A DNA stretch of 64,000 nucleotides from assembly GCA_945873065.1 (NCBI GenBank), contig CAMCBN010000001.1, forward strand, positions 1 through 64,000, in the 5' to 3' direction. The position numbers and the translations under genes were made by a program. Origin of the DNA: an uncultured Candidatus Saccharibacteria bacterium. Its GTDB lineage: Bacteria; Patescibacteriota; Saccharimonadia; Saccharimonadales; Saccharimonadaceae. Numbering within the stretch: position 1 is the stretch's first letter; each line of letters opens with the position of its first letter. This document shows positions 58,123-64,000 of the stretch, piece after piece. Below the pieces are notes generated by a model. That model was not told where the DNA came from. It saw only the letters and a list, made by a program, of their open reading frames with translations, and searched no databases.

Positions 58123-58629
58123 ATCAGATCAACTATCCGCATCAACGAAGCCATTCGCGCGCGTGAACTACGCGTGATCGGCGAGAGCGGCGAGCAACTC
58201 GGCATCATGAGCCGACAAGAAGCACTCGACAAAGCCCGCCAGGCTGGCGTCGACTTAGTGGAGTTTTCGCCAAATGCTCACCCGCCCGTTGCTAAGATCA
58301 TCGACTGGGGAAAATACCAGTATCAAAAGATGAAAGAGCAACAACGCAACCGCCGCAACAACAAGGCCAACGAGCTCAAACAGATGCGTTTTGGCCTGAA
58401 GATCGGCGCTAATGACCTCGAGATAAAACTACGCAAGATCCGCAAGTTTTTGGCCGAGGGACACAAAGTCAAGGTGCTAATCTTCTTTCGTGGTCGTGAG
58501 ATGGCACACCGCGAATTGGGGTATGAGCTGATCAACCAGGTTGTGACCGCACTTGAGGATGAAGCGGTTGTCGAACAAAAACCAACGATGGCTGGGCGTA
58601 ATCTCAGCATAGTAATAAGGAGCAAGTAA
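58123..58629 (+). CDS. infC: translation initiation factor IF-3, AUC start
   Basis: IF-3 keeps subunits apart and proofreads initiation codons. The family N-terminus IRINEAIRARELRVIGESGEQLG is preceded in frame by no ATG, GTG or TTG that fits; AAAGGAG stands 6 bases before an ATC codon at 58123, which I take as the start. Use of AUU or AUC starts is well known in infC and lets IF-3 repress its own translation. The C-terminal domain has KQMRFGLKIGANDLEIKLRK. It leads the infC-rpmI-rplT operon. Confidence 0.88.
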   Translation: MRSTIRINEAIRARELRVIGESGEQLGIMSRQEALDKARQAGVDLVEFSPNAHPPVAKIIDWGKYQYQKMKEQQRNRRNNKANELKQMRFGLKIGANDLEIKLRKIRKFLAEGHKVKVLIFFRGREMAHRELGYELINQVVTALEDEAVVEQKPTMAGRNLSIVIRSK

Positions 58630-58823
58630 TGCCAAAAATGAAGACCCACAAGGGCACTGCTAAGCGCATCAAGCTAACCAGTACCGGCAAACTTACCCGT
58701 CGCCGTGCGTTCGGGAATCACATGCTTTCCAAAAAAAGCAAATCGCGCAAGCGCAACATCAATACCAGTGCTGTCGTCAAAGGCGGCATGGCGAAAAATG
58801 TTAAACGAGCATTGGGGGTATAG
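58629..58823 (+). CDS. rpmI: 50S ribosomal protein L35
   Basis: A 64-aa basic protein, MPKMKTHKGTAKRIKLTSTG at the N-terminus, as in bL35, and RRAFGNHMLSKKSKSRKRN. It starts at the last base of the infC stop codon (TAATG). Confidence 0.96.
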   Translation: MPKMKTHKGTAKRIKLTSTGKLTRRRAFGNHMLSKKSKSRKRNINTSAVVKGGMAKNVKRALGV

Positions 58824-58826
58824 ATC

Positions 58827-59174
58827 ATGAGAGTCAAACGAGGAGTCACCGCTCACGCCCGCCACGCCAAAACTCTGCGCGCTGCCAAGGGCATGCAACA
58901 CAACCGTACACGTAGCTATCGTTTAGCCAAACAGGGAGTGATTCGCGCCCTACAATATGCTTATCGTGATCGACGCAATCGTAAGCGTGATTTACGCGCG
59001 TTATGGATCACCCGCATCAATGCTGCTGCTCGACAAAATGGCACCACATATGGTCGCCTGATAGCCGACTTACGTGCTGCTGAGGTCGCATTAGACCGCA
59101 AGATTCTCGCTGATTTAGCTGTCAATGAGCCAGAAGCCTTTGCTACTATTGTTGCAAAAGTTACACGTAAATAA
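58827..59174 (+). CDS. rplT: 50S ribosomal protein L20
   Basis: A 115-aa basic protein: [20 protein letters not shown] at the start and [20 protein letters not shown], as in bL20. L20 usually represses this operon by binding a leader or intergenic RNA; only 3 bases separate it from rpmI, so any such site would lie upstream. Confidence 0.96.
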   Translation: MRVKRGVTAHARHAKTLRAAKGMQHNRTRSYRLAKQGVIRALQYAYRDRRNRKRDLRALWITRINAAARQNGTTYGRLIADLRAAEVALDRKILADLAVNEPEAFATIVAKVTRK

Positions 59175-59198
59175 CACAACAGCTTATCTACAAGCTTC

Positions 59199-59236
59199 GA
59201 AATACCCCTGTTTATCGGGGTATTTTGTTTTGTTTT
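59199..59236 (+). terminator. terminator of infC-rpmI-rplT
   Basis: AAATACCCC and GGGGTATTT pair around an 8-base loop and are followed by TGTTTTGTTTT. Confidence 0.9.
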
Positions 59237-59267
59237 ATATAAAGACACCCATCTCTGGGTGTCTTTA
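59234..59267 (-). terminator. terminator of RNase P RNA
   Basis: AAAGACACCC and GGGTGTCTTT form a 10-bp stem around a 6-base loop; on the minus strand TATAT follows. Confidence 0.8.
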
Positions 59268-59269
59268 CG

Positions 59270-59638
59270 GTCAGCCTATCGATAAGCCGGGTTCTGTCGT
59301 GGATGATCATCTATCTAGTTTGCAAATTGCTTTGCAAATCAAGCGGTTAGCGGTAGCTCATGCGGATCACATACCAGAACTACCTCCTTGCAGCCAACAG
59401 GGTTTACCTCCACCGTATGTCACCATACAGTGCTGTGAGCTCTTACCTCACTCCTTTCACCCTTACCCCGCTGCTAGCCGTATATAACACACGAGCCAAA
59501 CAATGGTATTCTGCGGAGCGGTATCGTTTCTGTGGCACTTTCCCTAGGGTCACCCCCGGTCGCCGTTAGCGACTGTCGTATCCTGTGCTGCCCGGACTTT
59601 CCTCTTGCTCGCAAGCAAGCGATCATCTAATAGACTGC
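59270..59638 (-). ncRNA. rnpB: RNase P RNA, bacterial type A-like
   Basis: The minus strand carries the conserved GAGGAAAGTCCGGGC near its 5' end, GGGTGACCCTAGGGAAAGTGCCACAGAAA in the middle (in parts), and GATAAGCCGGGTTCTGTC near the 3' end. CAGTCTAT pairs with ATAGGCTG to form P1. The extended -10 box GTGATATAAT lies just upstream (complement 59645-59650). It matures tRNA 5' ends. The end points are accurate to about 5 bases. Confidence 0.94.
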
Positions 59639-59876
59639 TCTCGTATTATATCACGCCACACTTATGTTATCTTCATTGCACGATAAATAATAGAGTGATA
59701 GTTAAATACACAAAAAATCCAGCCACCCCGAACGCTTGATATTCCCTCGCTTGACGCAAAGGTGGGTCTTCTCATCCACACCCACGGGTGCGGTGAATAT
59801 TGAAGTCCCTATCATATGATGTTAGGAAAATCATACACGTTCGGAGCAACCGGACACTCTTAGTATACCATAGATA

Positions 59877-60491
59877 TCATCCTACCGAAATGCCAAATAT
59901 CATAGCGAACAGTTGGATGATCGCCGATACCGCAGTCGTCATGAGCACGCCAATTGTAGAGCTCGCTAGTAGCACGATCACGAAGACCAACATCACTCCA
60001 TAATTCTCGACAAACTCCATCCCACGCCGCACAAACTCTGGCGCTAGTGCATAAATCACCCGCGACCCATCAAGAGGAGGGATCGGTAGCATATTAAACA
60101 CAAAGAAGCCGAGATTTACCCCAACCGCCGTGGTCAACACAGACGATGGTGTTACTAACGCATATAGACCAAAGCAAATAAAAGCCAACACGAAGTTCGT
60201 CAGTGGACCAGCCAACGCCACCAAGGCAGCGCCCCATTCACCACCGCGCACTCGCTCAGGATTAAAAGGCACTGGTTTAGCACCACCAAACACTGGCAGT
60301 CCCATTATCGCCAGACTCAACGGCAAAATAAGCGTCAAAAAAGGGTCAATATGATGGATCGGATTAAGCGTGAGTCTACCCTGCTCTTTGGCAGTGCTAT
60401 CACCCAGCCAATAAGCCATAAAGCCGTGCATAGCCTCATGTAGCGTCATAGATACTAAAATCACCACCAATACGACCGCTATCGTTGTCAT
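59877..60491 (-). CDS. site-2-type M50 metalloprotease
   Basis: A membrane protease of about 204 aa. The zinc motif HEAMH is in the first helix, the second metal site is in [17 protein letters not shown], and three to four more hydrophobic segments are present. There is no PDZ domain, so it resembles the compact SpoIVFB/Rip-like or YydH-like forms. Two close ATGs exist; 60491 is preferred because TACAAT (complement 60499-60504) ends 7 bases before it, while the ATG at 60500 overlaps that box. It is divergent from rpmB. Confidence 0.82.
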   Translation of the reverse strand: MTTIAVVLVVILVSMTLHEAMHGFMAYWLGDSTAKEQGRLTLNPIHHIDPFLTLILPLSLAIMGLPVFGGAKPVPFNPERVRGGEWGAALVALAGPLTNFVLAFICFGLYALVTPSSVLTTAVGVNLGFFVFNMLPIPPLDGSRVIYALAPEFVRRGMEFVENYGVMLVFVIVLLASSTIGVLMTTAVSAIIQLFAMIFGISVG

Positions 60492-60529
60492 AGTGTTCAT
60501 TGTATCATCACAGCGACCACGAGCAAACC

Positions 60530-60558
60530 TTGACAGTATCTCCTCTTGCGCGTATACT
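60530..60558 (+). promoter_or_regulatory. rpmB promoter
   Basis: TTGACA, 17 bases, TATACT. The leader is about 33 bases and shows no clear Shine-Dalgarno sequence. Confidence 0.75.
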
Positions 60559-60597
60559 AGTACAGATATTGTAATTAACATTAACTGGAATAACCTT

Positions 60598-60801
60598 ATG
60601 GCATCACGATGTGAATTGACCGGCAAGGGTAAGCAGTACGGCAACAACGTCAGCTTTTCTCTTCGCCGCACCAAACGAGTCTTCAAACCAAATCTTCAGA
60701 AAAAAACCTTCACTGTTGACGGTCAAAAGATTACCATGACTCTCTCTACGAAGGCAATCCGCACCCTCAAGAAAAAGGGTCTATTGGCGAAGTCTGTGTA
60801 A
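60598..60801 (+). CDS. rpmB: 50S ribosomal protein L28
   Basis: A 67-aa basic protein with the bL28 pattern: [20 protein letters not shown], then [12 protein letters not shown] and ALRTLKKKG-like end ([12 protein letters not shown]). Only one of the usual N-terminal cysteines is present. Confidence 0.93.
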   Translation: MASRCELTGKGKQYGNNVSFSLRRTKRVFKPNLQKKTFTVDGQKITMTLSTKAIRTLKKKGLLAKSV

Positions 60802-60823
60802 CTTTGTCCTTGCCAAAACGATT

Positions 60824-60853
60824 AAAACACCTCCTTAAACAGAGGTGTTATTC
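60824..60853 (+). terminator. rpmB terminator
   Basis: AACACCTC and GAGGTGTT pair around an 8-base loop and are followed by ATTCGTTTC; moderate. Confidence 0.6.
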
Positions 60854-60939
60854 GTTTCTAACAAATATACACTCCTTCACGACCGGGCTGGCGCTCAACA
60901 GCGCCAGCCCATAAATTTAGACAACTCCGCCATTCGCCT

Positions 60940-61578
60940 CTACGAACGTGCTAGTTCGTACACAGTCAAAGCTACTGGCAATCCATTGGCAGATTTTAGC
61001 TTCAATTTACTGCTCTTTTCGACTGGGGCTCCCAGTTCTCGCTCAAATACTTCAACTGTGTCCTGTGGCACCTCATACTTCAATGCGTCATCAGCATAGT
61101 GTACTGGTATAACGATTTTCGGCTCGATTTTGCGCACCAACGAAGCTGCACTTGTCGCATCTAGCGTATAGCCATACCCACCGACTGGAACTATCAAGAT
61201 ATCAACCATACCAAGCGCCTCGAGCTGACTATCCGTAATTTCTGGTGCTACATTACCGACGATAGCCACTGTCAACTCACCACACTCTATGCGATACATT
61301 GTTGACAGTTGCTCACTTTCTGGTGTGTCGATATGGCGTGTTGCTGCCACTCCATGAATCGTACAGTCACCCACTTCGTATTCACCTGGTTGATCGATAA
61401 TGATCCGCGCCTCAGAGTTCTCAACGGCAAATCGCGATTCGGTTACTAACTCGACCTCATCCTTGGTTTTGATATCCTTCAACCCCACGACCGACAGACG
61501 TGGGTCGACCATCAGTGTCGTCTTCTTTGTATTAACGATAACTGTGTTACCACCCTTGTATTCTATATCAAGCATCAT
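60940..61578 (-). CDS. metallo-beta-lactamase-fold protein, degenerate
   Basis: A 212-aa protein of the UlaG-like metal-dependent hydrolase group: MLDIEYKGGNTVIVNTKKTTLMVDP at the start (in parts), IIIDQPGEYEVG, and VDILIVPVGGYGYTLDA, then KIVIPVHYADD. The HxHxDH motif of the fold is not seen, so it may be inactive or use other ligands. It overlaps the wHTH gene by 11 bases, which suggests joint function. Confidence 0.75.
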   Translation of the reverse strand: MMLDIEYKGGNTVIVNTKKTTLMVDPRLSVVGLKDIKTKDEVELVTESRFAVENSEARIIIDQPGEYEVGDCTIHGVAATRHIDTPESEQLSTMYRIECGELTVAIVGNVAPEITDSQLEALGMVDILIVPVGGYGYTLDATSAASLVRKIEPKIVIPVHYADDALKYEVPQDTVEVFERELGAPVEKSSKLKLKSANGLPVALTVYELARS

Positions 61579-62182
61579 TATCTCCTTCGTTTTCTTTTAA
61601 TATATTATCAACATCTACCAAAACGGTATGCTTATTGGTTAAGATAGTCGTGATAAACTTATCGCGCACACTGAGCCGGTAATAAAATTCGTCATAGCTC
61701 AGTATGCTGTATGTCAACTCTCGCCCCTCTTGTCGCTCAATAACCGCTACAACATCCTTCACCTTATTCGGCGATATATTACCAACAAGTAGTAGATCAA
61801 TCGTGCTCGCCGACCCCTTCACTAGCGCCCCTGCTGCGATAGCTACTCGCAATCGTGGCAGCTGCATGATCGCATCTTGCCAGGCTGGCCGATATTTTGC
61901 TGCTTTATTTTTTGCAGGTAAGATCTTTTGGTCAGCGAAAATAACTCGCAGCGGCGGATAATATTCGTATTGCTGATTGACCTCATAATACAGTTTATTA
62001 TCTGAACTATCGCTAGTGATAATACCCACCTCTAGCATATTGAGTAATTCACGACGCACTGAATTGATCTGCTCATTGATCAACCGCGTAATCTCACGCA
62101 CATAAAACGCCTTCCCCGGATTATTCAAGAAAAGGTGTAACAATTTCACACGCGTTTTTGATCCAAACAATGCATCTATCAT
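61568..62182 (-). CDS. winged-helix regulator with nucleotidyltransferase-like domain
   Basis: Residues of about 1-70 form a winged helix (FGSKTRVKLLHLFLNNPGKA, then YVREITRLINEQINSVRREL). The rest resembles a stand-alone nucleotidyltransferase (MNT-like) fold with GALVKGSASTIDLLLVG, though the GS-x-DxD catalytic pair is only partly kept. Such fusions are common in CPR genomes; function unknown. I use the ATG at 62182; a TTG at 62197 following TGTGATACCAT is an alternative leaderless start. Confidence 0.7.
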   Translation of the reverse strand: MIDALFGSKTRVKLLHLFLNNPGKAFYVREITRLINEQINSVRRELLNMLEVGIITSDSSDNKLYYEVNQQYEYYPPLRVIFADQKILPAKNKAAKYRPAWQDAIMQLPRLRVAIAAGALVKGSASTIDLLLVGNISPNKVKDVVAVIERQEGRELTYSILSYDEFYYRLSVRDKFITTILTNKHTVLVDVDNILKENEGDNDA

Positions 62183-62208
62183 GGTTTTCGCCAACAATGT
62201 TTATGGTA

Positions 62209-63138
62209 TCACACATTGGTAGCTTGCGCGAGTCTGTCTACTATATAATCATACGCCGATTCAAGACGACACCATACAATATCTGGGTTGCGGCGTAACC
62301 ATGTGAGTTGCCGTTTCGCGAGATGCCAATCTGCTCGACAAAATAATTCTCGCGCCTGCTGCCGCGTAATAGTCCCTTGTTGTAATTTATGTATAATTGG
62401 GTATACGTTTCCGGTCATCGCTTCATTATCCCAGCCATACTGTTGCGCTAGCTTTATTGATTCATACACAACGTTGTCAGAAACTATAAGATTAGCCCTT
62501 TGTTCTATACGAGTTCGTAAAATATAACGATCTGTAGTAATTCCAACAATAAATGTATTTTTATCAACATGCTTACGTTTATTGACTTTTGCGCCATTTC
62601 TAACTATCGTATTTACAACATAACGCTTGTTGTATTTATTATCTGGCAATGGAATGTTGTTCGTCTGACAATACTCATGTAATTCCGCCAGAGACCAGTT
62701 TGATATTCTTTGCATAAGCTTTTTGTTCACAGCTGGAAATTGAAAATCATACACAACCGCATCAACATACAGCCCCGTACCACCGACTAAAAATGGCACA
62801 TGTCCGCGATGACGAATTTCTTGGACCTTTCTTTGAGCGTATCGCTGAAAATCAATTACCGTGAATCTCTGACCTGGATCAACGAGATCAAGCCCCCAGT
62901 GTGGTACTTTTGCTTGTTCTTCAAAAGTAGGCTTGGCAGTACCTATGTCCATACCACGATAAATAGTGCGCGAATCAGCACAAATGATCTCACCACCACA
63001 CCGCTGAGCCAAGCGAATCGCCAAATCAGTCTTACCACTGGCCGTTGGCCCAACGATAACAATTAACGGTAACACCGTGCGGTCATTTTCATTACGTTTC
63101 ATAGCCATCGACGTTATTTGTTTTGATATGGCCGCCAT
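62209..63138 (-). CDS. miaA: tRNA dimethylallyltransferase
   Basis: MiaA adds the isopentenyl group to A37 of tRNAs that read UNN codons. Walker A is VGPTASGKTDLAIRLA near residue 30; ICADSRTIYRGMDIGTAKP and FLVGGTGLYVDAV follow. At 309 aa it has normal length. AGGAA lies 6 bases before the ATG at 63138, so the gene overlaps the alkyltransferase-like gene by 25 bases. Confidence 0.94.
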   Translation of the reverse strand: MAAISKQITSMAMKRNENDRTVLPLIVIVGPTASGKTDLAIRLAQRCGGEIICADSRTIYRGMDIGTAKPTFEEQAKVPHWGLDLVDPGQRFTVIDFQRYAQRKVQEIRHRGHVPFLVGGTGLYVDAVVYDFQFPAVNKKLMQRISNWSLAELHEYCQTNNIPLPDNKYNKRYVVNTIVRNGAKVNKRKHVDKNTFIVGITTDRYILRTRIEQRANLIVSDNVVYESIKLAQQYGWDNEAMTGNVYPIIHKLQQGTITRQQARELFCRADWHLAKRQLTWLRRNPDIVWCRLESAYDYIVDRLAQATNV

Positions 63139-63473
63139 CGTCGTTCCTCAAAATCAATAACTCGATAATCATCACCACAATTAATACCATCCTGCTCAAG
63201 CAGTTGCCGCTGCACCTCCTGTCCACCTGGAAATCCCACTGCCAAACCACCTCTCACATTCACCAACCGGTGCCATGGCAGTTCTTCTGGGCCACCATGC
63301 GCTATACCACCAACTATCCGCGCTGCATATGGGTGACCCGCCATCGCCGCCAGATCACCATACGTAGTCACAGCATTGTCTGGTAACTGCGCCATCAATT
63401 CATATACCCTATCACGTAGACTAGCTATCGGTACCCGTGCGTCATCAATAGTAATTCTTAGCTTTTTCGCCAT
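63114..63473 (-). CDS. alkyltransferase-like (ATL) protein
   Basis: A 119-aa protein of the O6-alkylguanine-DNA alkyltransferase superfamily. The helix-turn-helix part (VTTYGDLAAMAGHPYAARIVGG) is intact, but the active-site PCHRV reads PWHRL, with Trp in place of the accepting Cys. This is the ATL signature: it binds alkylated guanine and hands it to nucleotide excision repair without removing the alkyl group. It overlaps miaA. Confidence 0.9.
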   Translation of the reverse strand: MAKKLRITIDDARVPIASLRDRVYELMAQLPDNAVTTYGDLAAMAGHPYAARIVGGIAHGGPEELPWHRLVNVRGGLAVGFPGGQEVQRQLLEQDGINCGDDYRVIDFEERRWRPYQNK

Positions 63474-63478
63474 AGATT

Positions 63479-64000
63479 TTACGATTCTTTGACATACTCA
63501 GCCAGTTTCGCTAATTCGACTTTACACTCACCAGACTGAGTGCGTATACTCACAACTCGATCAGTCTTATCCTTTGGCCCAACGATAATTTGCATCGGGA
63601 TTTTGGCTACTGTAGCTTCACGAATTTTTTTACCAAGTGATTCATTACGCGTGTCTGTTGTAAATCTTACTTCGTTGTATTTTATAGGTTTCATCAACAC
63701 TACCCCTGATAAAACTGATGTTATTTCATCAACATAATCTTTTACAGTGTCGTTTATGGTCAAAATTCGGACTTGCTCAGGTGCAATCCAGAATGGGAAC
63801 CAGCCCGCTGTATGCTCGATAAAAACACTGAGAAAGCGCTCGATCGAACCCAACAGTGCGCTGTGAATCATTACCGGCCGCACTGCCTTGCCAGACTCAT
63901 CAGTATACTCTAACCCAAACCTTTCTGGTTGAACAAAATCGAGCTGAACTGTTGCCACTTGATGTTCTCGACCGATCGCGTCCGTCGCCATAAAGTCGAT
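63479..64000 (-). CDS. thrS: threonyl-tRNA synthetase, C-terminal part
   Basis: The gene runs off the right edge of the window; its frame is open to the last base. What is visible is the end of the class II catalytic domain (REHQVATVQLDFVQPERFGLEY, in parts, and RPVMIHSALLGSIERFLSVF), with motif 3 arginine in SIERF, and the anticodon-binding domain (WIAPEQVRILTI onward). It charges tRNA-Thr. Confidence 0.95.
   Translation of the reverse strand: MDFMATDAIGREHQVATVQLDFVQPERFGLEYTDESGKAVRPVMIHSALLGSIERFLSVFIEHTAGWFPFWIAPEQVRILTINDTVKDYVDEITSVLSGVVLMKPIKYNEVRFTTDTRNESLGKKIREATVAKIPMQIIVGPKDKTDRVVSIRTQSGECKVELAKLAEYVKES

Overview
The window most likely comes from a Candidatus Saccharibacteria (TM7, Patescibacteria/CPR) genome using the standard bacterial code, because UGA closes many ordinary genes (for example def). 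Pointers are the gene order rpsU-yqeY-adk-map-ftsA-ftsZ-nrdR, small informational proteins, a VKOR/thioredoxin-like pair, a conjugative-type ATPase of the kind CPR genomes carry, LPXTG surface proteins and almost no biosynthesis. The assignment rests on recognised families, not on a search.

Layout. 1-5.9 kb: an accessory block (S66 peptidase, a 498-aa unknown, SDR, VUT-type transporter, and two genes that have lost their 5' halves) bracketed by a perfect 168-bp inverted repeat at 45-212 and 5650-5817. 5.9-14 kb: Tim44/DUF3137 membrane protein, ileS, an Lnt-like membrane hydrolase, a LiaF-like protein and an IMPase. 14-15.3 kb: AT-rich DNA without a convincing gene. 15.4-21.3 kb: the leftward division/translation cluster from rpsU to VKOR. 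21.4-23.9 kb: a hairpin-led tiny ORF, a Panacea-type toxin-antitoxin candidate with an operator-like palindrome, and an unknown. 23.9-35.9 kb: recJ, priA, def-fmt, infB, rpsA, cell-surface and unknown genes.

36-44 kb: a KGG-repeat protein, a candidate small RNA and the rRNA region. The order on the minus strand is 16S, tRNA-Ala, tRNA-Ile, tRNA-Val, 23S, 5S, but 16S is cut off from the rest by a terminator and an opposite-strand protein gene. 44-51 kb: PAP2-like gene, gyrA, gyrB and an LPXTG surface protein. 51-56.4 kb: type IV-like ATPase operon, a strongly structured RNA candidate of about 300 nt, a second small promoter-to-terminator unit, and tmRNA. 56.4-64 kb: comM, infC-rpmI-rplT, RNase P RNA, M50 protease, rpmB, an MBL-fold/HTH pair, miaA, an alkyltransferase-like protein and the C-terminal part of thrS.

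A theme across the window is transcription with little or no leader: at about ten genes a TATAAT-like -10 box ends only 6-10 bases before the start codon, whereas genes inside operons have good Shine-Dalgarno sequences. The most interesting unexplained items are the inverted-repeat-bounded block, the structured RNA at 55.2-55.5 kb, the Panacea module with its operator, the split rRNA unit, and an NrdR that has lost its zinc-finger cysteines.
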